Source of the DNA: Janthinobacterium sp051380735
GTDB taxonomy: Bacteria > Pseudomonadota > Gammaproteobacteria > Burkholderiales > Burkholderiaceae_D
Reading direction: 5' to 3'
DNA length: 64,000 nt
NCBI RefSeq assembly: GCF_051380735.1
Contig: NZ_JBNYXQ010000003.1
Location: 124,001-188,000 of the forward strand
A program made the position numbers and the translations under genes. Positions 42,345 to 51,151 of the stretch are shown piece by piece (the stretch's first letter is position 1; each line of letters starts with the position of its first letter). The notes beneath the pieces were generated by a model. That model did no database searches. It was not told the origin of the DNA and was given only the letters and a program-made list of their open reading frames with translations.

Positions 42345-42779
42345 ATGACCACCACGACGATCTTGCAACATTCGCACAAGAACAAGGCTCTTACTTCGCT
42401 GCTGGCCTTTCTGCTGGGCTTGCTGGGCGCGCATCGTTTCTACCTGCATGGCGCCACCGACCGCTGGGGCTGGCTGCACGTAGCGGCCCTGCCCGCCAGC
42501 CTGGCATTGCGCCAGCTGTTTCCCGGTGCCGACTGGTTTTACCAGCTGCTGCCTTTGACCGTGTCGGCCGTGGTCGGCTTCCTCGAGGCGCTGGTGCTGG
42601 GGCTGATGTCGGATGAAAAATGGGATGCACGCTATAACCCAGGTTCCGGCCAGACCTCGGACACAGGCTGGCCGCTGGCGGTGGTGCTGGTCGCCACCCT
42701 GATGCTGGGCGCGGGCACCCTGATCGCCACCATGGCGCGCTTTTTTGACCTGTTATATACGGGCGGCGCCTACGGCTGA
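42345..42779 (+). CDS. TM2-domain membrane protein
   Basis: A 144-residue inner-membrane protein with TM2-type start: KNKALTSLLAFLLGLLGAHRFYL (a DRF-like loop as GAHRFY), then hydrophobic helices at LAVVLVATLMLGAGTLIATM and between. The role of TM2 proteins in bacteria is unknown. It lies divergent from the rpsP operon. Confidence 0.8.
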   Translation: MTTTTILQHSHKNKALTSLLAFLLGLLGAHRFYLHGATDRWGWLHVAALPASLALRQLFPGADWFYQLLPLTVSAVVGFLEALVLGLMSDEKWDARYNPGSGQTSDTGWPLAVVLVATLMLGAGTLIATMARFFDLLYTGGAYG

Positions 42780-42882
42780 CAGGACAGCCAAACCCGCGCA
42801 CGACCGTGTTGGCATAGCAATCATGCTTTTCCTCTATACTGTACGTACCACCAGCATCGCTGGTCGCTTATTGGAGAAGATC

Positions 42883-43509
42883 ATGATTCGTCGCCCTACC
42901 CTTATCGCCGCCCTCGCACTGGCCGGCCTGTTCAGCACGCCCGCCTTTGCCCAGAATAATATGTCGCCGAAGGCGCAATACGCCTACGACAGCAAGCAAG
43001 CCAGTACCCGCTATGCGGATGACAAAAAATTGTGTGCTGAAGAAACCTCGTCGAAAGCGCGCATGCAGTGCCTGCGCGACGCCAAGACCGAATACGACCA
43101 GGCCATCATCAACGCCAAGGCCGCGCAAAAGGCCGGCAACTCCTACGCCAGCCAGCCGTCAAAACAGCAGCAAGTGTGCGCCGATTGCGGCAAGGTAGTC
43201 GCCGTCAATGTCGTTGAAAAAGCCGGTGAAGGCGGCGCGCTGGGCATGATAGGCGGCGGCGTGGCCGGCGCCCTGCTGGGACGCCAGGTCGGCAGCGGCC
43301 GCGGCAAGGACCTGGCCACCCTGGCCGGCGCCGCCGGTGGTGCCTATGCGGGCAAGCAGGTCGAAGGCCATGTGAAAAATTCCAAGGTGTGGAACGTGAC
43401 GGTGCAATACGAAACCGGCGCCCGCGCCGATTTCGCGTTCGACCAGGATCCGGGCTTGCAGTCGGGCGACCTGGTGCGCAATTCGGGGAATGGCATCACG
43501 CGCCGTTAA
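42883..43509 (+). CDS. exported glycine-zipper protein (17 kDa antigen/SlyB-like)
   Basis: A 208-residue protein with signal peptide ending STPAFA before QNNMSPKAQ (no lipobox Cys). The central VNVVEKAGEGGALGMIGGG followed by GALLGRQVGSGRGKDLATL and AGAAGGAYAGKQVEGHV is a glycine-zipper 2TM domain of the 17 kDa surface antigen family. The N-terminal mature part is charged with the repeat-like CAEETSSKARMQCLRDAKTE. GGAGAAG precedes the ATG. It probably localises to the outer membrane. Confidence 0.85.
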   Translation: MIRRPTLIAALALAGLFSTPAFAQNNMSPKAQYAYDSKQASTRYADDKKLCAEETSSKARMQCLRDAKTEYDQAIINAKAAQKAGNSYASQPSKQQQVCADCGKVVAVNVVEKAGEGGALGMIGGGVAGALLGRQVGSGRGKDLATLAGAAGGAYAGKQVEGHVKNSKVWNVTVQYETGARADFAFDQDPGLQSGDLVRNSGNGITRR

Positions 43510-43562
43510 CTGCTGTCTCTCAGCGCGTCACGCCAGCATGACTGGACACGCAACGGAAATCT

Positions 43563-43589
43563 GGGGTCAGACCCGGCGGGTCTGACCCC
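43563..43589. repeat. palindromic element copy 2
   Basis: GGGGTCAGACCC-GGC-GGGTCTGACCCC: a near-perfect inverted repeat of 12-base arms. It sits between the convergent glycine-zipper and acyl-CoA dehydrogenase genes, where it can serve as a bidirectional hairpin. The copies share short flanks of AACGGAAATC or similar type. Confidence 0.85.
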
Positions 43590-43628
43590 GGCTCTCTGCT
43601 GCCAACTGCTGGCTTTAGAGAACCCGGC

Positions 43629-45419
43629 TTAAAACTGCTCTTCGGACAACGCCATCACGCCGGCGCTGCCGTCGATGATGGTCGCCCGCAAGCCTGGCGC
43701 CTGCGACAGGATATGGTCGGCAAAGAAACGTGCGGTGGAAATCTTGGCCTTGTAGAAGGCCGCGTCGCCGCTGCCCTCGCCCAGTTTCTGCTGCGCCACC
43801 ACCGCCGCGCGCGCCATCTGCCAGCCACCCAGCACGATGCCGGCCAGTTTCAGATACGGCACGCTGCCGGCAAACACGGCCTTGATATCCGTCTTTATGT
43901 TCGCCACCACATAGTCCACCACGGCCTCCAAAGCCGCGCTGCCTTCGGACAGGTGCCGCTGCATGGCCTGGAAGTCGGCACCGCTCAGTTCGCCCAACTG
44001 GGCTTCGGTGGCGCGCACCTGGGCAATGATCGCTTTCGCCACCGCACCACCGTCGCGCACCGTCTTGCGACCCACCAGGTCGTTGGCCTGGATCGCTGTC
44101 GTGCCTTCGTAGATGGTGAGGATTTTCGCGTCGCGGTAATGCTGGGCGGCGCCCGTTTCTTCGATAAAGCCCATGCCGCCGTGCACCTGCACGCCATCGC
44201 GCGCCACATCCTGCGACATTTCCGTCGACCAGCCCTTGATAATCGGCACCAGATATTCATAGGTGGCCAGGCTTTCCGAGCGCACCTGCGCGTCCGGGTG
44301 GTGATGGGCGACATCGCTGATGGCTGCGCCCACATAGGCCAGCGCGCGCGCCGCCTCGGTCTGCGAACGCATGGACATCAGCATGCGGCGCACGTCCGGA
44401 TGGTGGATGATGGACACCGGACCCGGTGAACCGGCCAGGTCGCGCGACTGCACACGGTCTTTCGCGAACGCCACCGCCTGCTGGTAGGCACGCTCGGCCA
44501 GGCCGATGCCCTGCAAGCCCACGCCGAAGCGGGCCGCATTCATCATGATGAACATATATTCGAGACCACGGTTTTCCTCGCCCACCAGCGTGCCGATGGC
44601 GCCGCCATGGTCGCCGAACTGCAGCACCGCCGTCGGGCTGGCCTTGATGCCCAGCTTGTGCTCGATCGACACGCAGTGCGCGTCGTTGCGCTCACCGAGG
44701 CTGCCGTCCGCATTGACGAGAAACTTGGGCACGATAAACAGCGAGATGCCTTTCACGCCAGCAGGCGCATCAGGGGTGCGGGCCAGCACCAGGTGGACAA
44801 TATTTTCCGCCAGGTCGTGCTCGCCATAGGTAATGTAAATTTTGGTGCCGAACACTTTATAAGTACCATCGGCCTGCGGCACGGCGCGCGTGCGCACGGC
44901 GGCCAGGTCGGAGCCTGCTTGCGGCTCGGTCAGATTCATGGTGCCGGTCCACTGGCCCGACACCAGATTTTCCAGGTAGGTAGCTTTCTGCTCGTCGCTG
45001 CCGGCCGTCAGCAGCGCTTCGATGGCGCCGTCGGACAGCAAGGCCACCAGCGCGAACGAGATGCTGGCCGAATTGAGCATTTCGATGCACGGCGTGGCCA
45101 GCAGCTTGGGCAAGCCCTGGCCGCCAAATTCGGTGGGATGCTGCACGCCCTGCCAGCCCGCTTCGCCATACGCCTTGAAGGCTTCCTTGAAACCCTTCGA
45201 GGTCGTCACCTGGCCGTCGTGCCAGAAGCTGGGATCTTTGTCGCTGGGCCAGTTCAGCGGCGCCACCACGCCGCTGCAGAACTTGGCGTTTTCTTCCAGC
45301 ACAGCCTCGGCTGTATCGGGCGTGGCGTCTTCGCAGCCAGGCAAGGTATGGATGTCGGCCAGGCCGGCCAGTTCGTTCATGACGAACAACATGTCTTTCA
45401 GCGGGGCTTGATAGCTCAT
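43629..45419 (-). CDS. acyl-CoA dehydrogenase with C-terminal extension
   Basis: A 596-residue FAD-dependent acyl-CoA dehydrogenase of the ACAD-C type (also annotated as DmdC or FadE-like). Motifs are GTMNLTEPQAGSDLAAVRTR (about residues 165-184), the FAD-binding region EENRGLEYMFIMMNAARFGVGLQG and YAVEEATGAAQH-like IEETGAAQHYRDAKILTIYEGT (about 430-452). A C-terminal helical extension (about 470-596) is characteristic. GGAGAT precedes the ATG. Transcription continues into etf-related metabolism: electrons would pass to the ETF genes just upstream. Confidence 0.92.
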   Translation of the reverse strand: MSYQAPLKDMLFVMNELAGLADIHTLPGCEDATPDTAEAVLEENAKFCSGVVAPLNWPSDKDPSFWHDGQVTTSKGFKEAFKAYGEAGWQGVQHPTEFGGQGLPKLLATPCIEMLNSASISFALVALLSDGAIEALLTAGSDEQKATYLENLVSGQWTGTMNLTEPQAGSDLAAVRTRAVPQADGTYKVFGTKIYITYGEHDLAENIVHLVLARTPDAPAGVKGISLFIVPKFLVNADGSLGERNDAHCVSIEHKLGIKASPTAVLQFGDHGGAIGTLVGEENRGLEYMFIMMNAARFGVGLQGIGLAERAYQQAVAFAKDRVQSRDLAGSPGPVSIIHHPDVRRMLMSMRSQTEAARALAYVGAAISDVAHHHPDAQVRSESLATYEYLVPIIKGWSTEMSQDVARDGVQVHGGMGFIEETGAAQHYRDAKILTIYEGTTAIQANDLVGRKTVRDGGAVAKAIIAQVRATEAQLGELSGADFQAMQRHLSEGSAALEAVVDYVVANIKTDIKAVFAGSVPYLKLAGIVLGGWQMARAAVVAQQKLGEGSGDAAFYKAKISTARFFADHILSQAPGLRATIIDGSAGVMALSEEQF

Positions 45420-45510
45420 CTTCTTATCTCCAAGAAAAAAGCCACGCGGCTCGCCGTGTGGGGCGGGCCGGCGTGGCTTCGTAAATCACAAAACCGTTTT
45501 AATTCAGGAC

Positions 45511-46443
45511 TTAACCGAGTTCCTTGACCAGTTGCGGCACGATCTCGAACAGATCGCCGACGATGCCGTAGTCGGCCACGGCAAAGATCGGTGCTTCCGG
45601 ATCCTTGTTGATGGCGACGATGGTCTTCGAGTCCTTCATGCCGGCCAGATGCTGGATCGCGCCGGAAATACCGACCGCGATATACAGCGATGGCGCGACG
45701 ATCTTGCCGGTCTGGCCAACTTGCCAGTCGTTCGGCACGAAACCGGCGTCAACCGCAGCGCGCGAAGCACCCATGGCGGCGCCCAGCTTGTCGGCCAGCG
45801 GCTCGAGGATGTGGAAGTTTTCCGCCGAACCCATGCCACGGCCACCGGAAACGATGATTTTTGCAGCGGTCAGTTCGGGGCGGTCGGACTTGGCCAGCTC
45901 GCGGCCCACAAAAGCGGACTTGCCGCTGTCGGCTACGGCCGTGATGGTTTCGGTCGCAGCCGAACCGCCAGTGGCGGGGGCCGAATCGAAACCGGTGGTG
46001 CGCACGGTGATGACCTTGATCTTGTCGCCGGACTGCACGGTGGCAATCGCGTTACCGGCGTAGATCGGGCGCTCGAAGGTGTCAGGTGCATCGACCTTGG
46101 TGATTTCCGAAATCTGGGCCACGTCCAGCTTGGCGGCCACGCGTGGCAGGATATTCTTGCCGTAGGCGGTGGCTGGCGCCAGGATATGGCTGTAGTTGCC
46201 GGCGATGGCCAGCACCTGCTCGGCCACGTTTTCGGCCAGGCCGTCGGCAAAGTACGCCGCGTCGGCGACGATGACTTTGGCCACGCCGGCGATTTGCGCG
46301 GCAGCAGCAGCGGCAGCCGACGCGTTCGAACCGGCGATCAGCACGTGCACGTCGCCGCCGCACTGGGCAGCCGCCGTGACGGTGTGGTGGGTACTACCCT
46401 TCAAGGTAGCGTTGTCGTGTTCAGCAATAACTAATGCGACCAT
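45511..46443 (-). CDS. etfA: electron transfer flavoprotein alpha subunit
   Basis: A 310-residue FixB/EtfA protein. The C-terminal FAD motif is visible as VSGGRGMGSAENFHILEPLA (about residues 198-217), followed by VGQTGKIVAPSLYIAVGISG and AINKDPEAPIFAVADYG. It pairs with etfB upstream; the alpha/beta dimer passes electrons from acyl-CoA dehydrogenases to the quinone pool. Confidence 0.97.
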   Translation of the reverse strand: MVALVIAEHDNATLKGSTHHTVTAAAQCGGDVHVLIAGSNASAAAAAAAQIAGVAKVIVADAAYFADGLAENVAEQVLAIAGNYSHILAPATAYGKNILPRVAAKLDVAQISEITKVDAPDTFERPIYAGNAIATVQSGDKIKVITVRTTGFDSAPATGGSAATETITAVADSGKSAFVGRELAKSDRPELTAAKIIVSGGRGMGSAENFHILEPLADKLGAAMGASRAAVDAGFVPNDWQVGQTGKIVAPSLYIAVGISGAIQHLAGMKDSKTIVAINKDPEAPIFAVADYGIVGDLFEIVPQLVKELG

Positions 46444-46482
46444 GATATGTCCTGTAATTGTTCTGGATGACGGCTAAGCCGC

Positions 46483-47232
46483 TTAGATGACTTTGGCTTC
46501 GGTGCGCAGCTTGGCGACCAGTGTCGCCACGTCCGGCACCTTGATGCCGGCCGAGCGCTTGGCCGGTTCCGCTACCTTCAGCGTTTTCAGGCGCGGGGTG
46601 ACGTCGACGCCCAGGTCTTCCGGCTTGACGGTTTCCAGCGGCTTTTTCTTGGCCTTCATGATGTTCGGCAGGGTCACGTAGCGCGGCTCGTTCAGGCGCA
46701 AATCGGTGGTGACGATGGCCGGCAGGGTCAAGGCCAGGGTTTCCAGGCCGCCATCGACTTCGCGCGTGACGGTGACTTTACCGTCTTCCAGCACGACCTT
46801 CGAGGCGAAGGTGGCTTGTGGCCAACCCAGCAGCGCCGCCAGCATCTGGCCGGTCTGGTTGCTGTCGTCGTCGATTGCCTGCTTGCCCAGGATAATCAGT
46901 TGTGGCTGTTCTTTTTCGGCCAGTGCCTTGACCAGCTTGGCCACGGCCAGCGGTTCGAGTTCGGTGGTGGTTTCAACCAGGATGCCGCGGTCGGCGCCGA
47001 TGGCCATTGCCGTGCGCAGGGTTTCCTGGCACTGGGTCACGCCGCAGGAGATGGCGACCACTTCGGTGACCTTGCCGGCTTCTTTCAGGCGCATGGCTTC
47101 TTCGAGCGCGATCTCATCGAAAGGATTCATCGACATTTTGACGTTGGCGGTATCGACGCCAGTGCCGTCACTCTTGACGCGTACTTTGACGTTGTAGTCG
47201 ACCACGCGTTTGACGGGTACCAAGACTTTCAT
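46483..47232 (-). CDS. etfB: electron transfer flavoprotein beta subunit
   Basis: A 249-residue EtfB: the start MKVLVPVKRVVDYNVKVRVK, the FDEIALEEAMRLKEAGKVTE motif, the AMP-binding region LGKQAIDDDSNQTGQMLA and a C-terminal basic domain. It lies 39 bases upstream of etfA. In bacteria EtfB and EtfA form the soluble ETF. Confidence 0.97.
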   Translation of the reverse strand: MKVLVPVKRVVDYNVKVRVKSDGTGVDTANVKMSMNPFDEIALEEAMRLKEAGKVTEVVAISCGVTQCQETLRTAMAIGADRGILVETTTELEPLAVAKLVKALAEKEQPQLIILGKQAIDDDSNQTGQMLAALLGWPQATFASKVVLEDGKVTVTREVDGGLETLALTLPAIVTTDLRLNEPRYVTLPNIMKAKKKPLETVKPEDLGVDVTPRLKTLKVAEPAKRSAGIKVPDVATLVAKLRTEAKVI

Positions 47233-47473
47233 AGCTATGCCTTTGGGAAATTATAAAGATGACGGATCAAGTGCTGATTGTGAGGTCGATTATAAGAGAA
47301 ATTTGAATCTCGAACCGAATTTAAGCACGATCGTGCGATTTTTAGTTAGAACAAACCATCTAAATTGTTTGCGGTGAGGTCGAACGAGGGAGTCTGGCGC
47401 TACGCTGCAGGGCAGCAAAACTGCCGCACCCAGGCGCCGTGCGGCCGGCCTGTAGCGGCCGAGCCGGTGAAAC

Positions 47474-47731
<258 letters not shown>

Positions 47732-47856
47732 CAATATCCCGCCATTGTTTTGTTGTACTGATTTTCGACATACTACTCTAATTCACGGTGATTGACGCGC
47801 TGCACCAAAATAGTTCAGTCGCTGTTGTGGAGCCACAACGAGATGCTTCAAAGCAA

Positions 47857-47887
47857 GACGGCCCGCAAACCAGGTTTGCGGGCCGTC
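47857..47887 (-). terminator. strong hairpin after alaS
   Basis: GACGGCCCGCAAACC-A-GGTTTGCGGGCCGTC is a perfect 15-base inverted repeat, 48 bases downstream of the alaS stop on the minus strand. The downstream run TTGCTTTG is only moderately T-rich, so it may be a terminator or another structural element. Confidence 0.6.
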
Positions 47888-47935
47888 CGAACCAGGCTGC
47901 GAGGCACCTGCCCCGCATGCACTGTGGCTTGCGCC

Positions 47936-50548
47936 TTATTTCACCTTGTCGCCGACCCAGGCCGGCACGCCGGCCAGGGCAGTCGGCAAACCGCTGGCGT
48001 CGGTACCGCCGGCCTGCGCCATATCGGGGCGTCCGCCGCCTTTGCCGCCCACTTGCTGTGCAACGAAGTTCACCAGCTCGCCCGCTTTTACGCGCGACGT
48101 GGCGTCGGCCGTCACGCCGGCGATCAGGCTGACTTTGCCGTCCGTCACGCTGGCCAGCACGATGGCGGCCGTCTTCAGCTTGTCTTTCAGCTTGTCCATC
48201 GTCTCGCGCAAGCGCGCCACGTCGGCGCCTTCGAGCACTGCCGCCAGTACCTTGATGCCGTTCACGTCGACCGCCTGGGTCACCAGTTCATCGCCCTGGC
48301 CAGAAGCCAGTTTCGATTTCAGCGCTGCCAGTTCTTTTTCCAGCGCCTTGACATGATCCTGCACCTGGCCGATACGCACGGTCAACTCTTCGGGATTCGA
48401 CTTGAGCGCCGCAGCAGCGTCGAGCAGCCGGCGATTCATGGTTTGCACCAGCGCCAGCGCACCCTCGCCCGTCACCGCTTCGACGCGGCGAATACCAGCT
48501 GCCACGCCGCTTTCGGCGATGATCTTGAACAGGCCGATGTCGCCCGTGCGCTGCACGTGCACGCCACCACACAGCTCTTTCGAGGTACCGATATCGAGCA
48601 CGCGCACTTCGTCGCCGTATTTCTCGCCGAACAGCGCCATCGCGCCATGTTTCACCGCATCGTCAAACGACATGTGGTGCGACTGCACCGCGTGGTTTTC
48701 CAGGATCTCCTTGTTGACGATGGTTTCCACCGCCGCGATCTGCTCCGCCGTCATCGGTGCGTTGTGGCTGAAGTCGAAACGGGTTTTGTCTGGGTCGACC
48801 AGCGAACCTTTTTGCGCAACATGGCTGCCCAGCACTTCGCGCAAGGCCTTGTGCATCAGATGGGTGGCCGAGTGGTTGCGGATAGTGCGGCCGCGCTTGC
48901 CCGTGTCAACGTCGGCCGAGACCGTATCGCCGACCTTCAGGGTGCCGTTTTCCAGCACGCCATGGTGACCGAACACGTCGGCCTGGATTTTCAGCGTGTC
49001 ATCAACCTTGAAGGCGGCGTCGCCAGCCGTGATCACGCCCTGGTCTCCGACCTGGCCGCCCGATTCGGCGTAGAACGGCGTGGTGTCGAGCACCACGATG
49101 CCGGCCTGGCCGGCAGCCAGCTGCTGCACTTGCGTGCCGGCCGCGTACAGGGCGACGACCTTGCTGCCGAAGCTCAGGCTTTCATAGCCGACGAATTTGT
49201 TTTTCTCGCCCGCGTACTCGACCTTGCTGTCCTTGTGCGACTTGCCGCCCTTGCGCGACAGTTCCTGGCTTTCCTTCAGGGCCGCATCGTAGCCTTCCTG
49301 GTCGAAACTGATATTGCGTTCGCGGCAGATATCGGCCGTCAGGTCCGGCGGGAAGCCATAGGTTTCGTACAGGGTAAAGGCGGTCGCGCCGTCGATGCCG
49401 GTGGCATCCTTGGCCAGCTGGGCTTCCAGCACTTTCATGCCGGTTTCCAGGGTTTCGCCAAAACGCTCTTCTTCGGCCTTGAGCATGCTGGCGACGTTGA
49501 CCTTGGCTTCTTCCAGCTCCGGGTAGGCGGCGCCCATCTCGATAGCCAGATCCTCGACCAGCTTGTAGAAGAACGGTTTCGTCTGGCCCAGCTTGTGGCC
49601 GTGGCGCAGCGCGCGGCGGATGATACGGCGCAGCACATAGGCGCGGCCTTCGCTGCCCGGAATCACGCCATCGACAATCATGAAGGCGACGGCGCGGATA
49701 TGGTCGGCGATCACGCGCAGCGACTTGTTTTCCAAATCAAGCGCGCCGGTTTCGCGGGCAGCTGCCTTGATCAGATGCTGGAACAGGTCGATCTCGTAGT
49801 TCGAATGCACGTGCTGCAGCACGGCGGCCAGACGCTCCATGCCCATGCCGGTGTCGACGCATGGCTTTGGCAGCTTGTGCATCACGCCCGCTTCGTCGCG
49901 GTTGAACTGCATGAACACCAGGTTCCAGATTTCGATGAAGCGGTCGCCGTCTTCGTCGGGCGAGCCCGGTGGGCCACCTGGAATGTCGGCTCCGTGGTCG
50001 TAGAAGATCTCGGTGCAAGGGCCGCATGGGCCGGTGTCGGCCATCTGCCAGAAATTGTCCGACGCGTAGCGCGCGCCCTTGTTGTCGCCGATGCGGATGA
50101 TGCGTTCGACCGGTACGCCGATTTCTTTCGCCCAGATGTCATACGCTTCGTCATCTTCGATATACACCGTGACCGTCAGCTTCTCGACCGGCAGGCCGTA
50201 AACACGGGTCAGCAGTTCCCAGGCGAAGTGGATGGCATCGCGCTTGAAATAGTCGCCAAAGCTGAAGTTGCCCAGCATTTCAAAGAAGGTGTGGTGGCGC
50301 GCCGTGTAGCCGACGTTTTCCAGGTCATTGTGCTTGCCGCCGGCGCGCACGCAGCGCTGCACCGAGGTGGCGCGGGTGTACGGGCGGCTGTCCGTGCCCG
50401 TAAACACGTCCTTGAATTGCACCATGCCGCTGTTAGTGAGCAGCAAAGTTGGATCATTGCCGGGCACCAAGGAACTGGAACGGACGATGGAATGGCCCTT
50501 GGACTCGAAAAACTTGAGGAACTTGTCGCGGATTTCAGATGATTTCAT
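47936..50548 (-). CDS. alaS: alanyl-tRNA synthetase
   Basis: An 870-residue class II synthetase, the expected length. Class II and editing motifs are the start EIRDKFLKFFESKGHSIVRS, TSVQRCVRAGGKHNDLENVG, GNFSFGDYFKRDAI, the editing HxxxH in IRNHSATHLMHKALREVLG and the Cys-containing ELCGGVHVQRTGDIGL. The C-terminal domain follows RIGQVQDHVKALEKEL. It is encoded on the minus strand and followed by the strong hairpin. The family's usual start at MKSSEIRDK is chosen. Confidence 0.98.
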   Translation of the reverse strand: MKSSEIRDKFLKFFESKGHSIVRSSSLVPGNDPTLLLTNSGMVQFKDVFTGTDSRPYTRATSVQRCVRAGGKHNDLENVGYTARHHTFFEMLGNFSFGDYFKRDAIHFAWELLTRVYGLPVEKLTVTVYIEDDEAYDIWAKEIGVPVERIIRIGDNKGARYASDNFWQMADTGPCGPCTEIFYDHGADIPGGPPGSPDEDGDRFIEIWNLVFMQFNRDEAGVMHKLPKPCVDTGMGMERLAAVLQHVHSNYEIDLFQHLIKAAARETGALDLENKSLRVIADHIRAVAFMIVDGVIPGSEGRAYVLRRIIRRALRHGHKLGQTKPFFYKLVEDLAIEMGAAYPELEEAKVNVASMLKAEEERFGETLETGMKVLEAQLAKDATGIDGATAFTLYETYGFPPDLTADICRERNISFDQEGYDAALKESQELSRKGGKSHKDSKVEYAGEKNKFVGYESLSFGSKVVALYAAGTQVQQLAAGQAGIVVLDTTPFYAESGGQVGDQGVITAGDAAFKVDDTLKIQADVFGHHGVLENGTLKVGDTVSADVDTGKRGRTIRNHSATHLMHKALREVLGSHVAQKGSLVDPDKTRFDFSHNAPMTAEQIAAVETIVNKEILENHAVQSHHMSFDDAVKHGAMALFGEKYGDEVRVLDIGTSKELCGGVHVQRTGDIGLFKIIAESGVAAGIRRVEAVTGEGALALVQTMNRRLLDAAAALKSNPEELTVRIGQVQDHVKALEKELAALKSKLASGQGDELVTQAVDVNGIKVLAAVLEGADVARLRETMDKLKDKLKTAAIVLASVTDGKVSLIAGVTADATSRVKAGELVNFVAQQVGGKGGGRPDMAQAGGTDASGLPTALAGVPAWVGDKVK

Positions 50549-50632
50549 GTTTTTTTGGCAAAAGGTAGCGGCAGCTTGAAAGGATGGATTATACGTGATA
50601 TGGCTGCCTGCAATTACGGCAGGCGGCACGGA

Positions 50633-51016
50633 TCAGGCGCTGGCGTTGCAGTCGGCGCAGCGACCGTACAGGGTCAGCTCGTGGCGTTCAACCACGAAGC
50701 CCTGTGGCGCCATGCGCTTCAGGTCGCCCGGGCAGTCATGCACGTCGAACACGCGCTGACAGCTGGTGCACTGGAAGTGGTGGTGGTGATGGTTGGCGAT
50801 TGCATTCGACTCATAGCGCGGGTTTTCGCCAGGCAGTGTCACCACGTGGACTTTTTCTTCCGATACCAGCGATTTCAGGTTGCGGTACACCGTGGCGATG
50901 CCCAGCTGCGTCACTTGCAGGCTGGCTTCTTCAAGGATTTCCTGCGCCGACAGCGGGCGCCGGGCCGACTCGATGGCGGCTTGTATAGCGGTTTTTTGAC
51001 GTGTTGTGCGTTCCAT
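50633..51016 (-). CDS. Fur-family metalloregulator (Zur-like)
   Basis: A 127-residue Fur/Zur protein. The HTH is IATVYRNLKSLVSEEKVHVV (about residues 40-59), the metal cluster is HHHHHFQCTSCQRV (His76-80, Cys83, Cys86) with DVHDC (Cys95) and the structural zinc pair Cys120/Cys123 (CADC). The gene is divergent from a TonB receptor with a metal-binding His loop, so zinc (Zur) is more likely than iron, by context. An operator-like palindrome lies between. Confidence 0.85.
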   Translation of the reverse strand: MERTTRQKTAIQAAIESARRPLSAQEILEEASLQVTQLGIATVYRNLKSLVSEEKVHVVTLPGENPRYESNAIANHHHHHFQCTSCQRVFDVHDCPGDLKRMAPQGFVVERHELTLYGRCADCNASA

Positions 51017-51075
51017 GGCAACAGAATACACCATCCACTCGCGATCAATATAGTGCCAGCAGGTTCACACACTAA

Positions 51076-51097
51076 TGATAATGGGATATCATTATCA
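51076..51097. promoter_or_regulatory. Fur/Zur-type box between the regulator and the TonB receptor
   Basis: TGATAATG-GGATAT-CATTATCA, an 8-base inverted repeat with a 6-base centre in AT-rich sequence, placed between the divergent regulator and receptor starts. The pattern is like the TAATGATAATCATTATC family of Fur boxes. Confidence 0.7.
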
Positions 51098-51151
51098 AAA
51101 CATTGCTTGCCCAGACCCTGCAAACACCGCCTTACGACAAGGAATTGATAG

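Noticed and set aside
47792..50542. Plus-strand open frame of 916 codons
   Set aside because: It is the shadow of alaS; the minus-strand frame is a clear synthetase.
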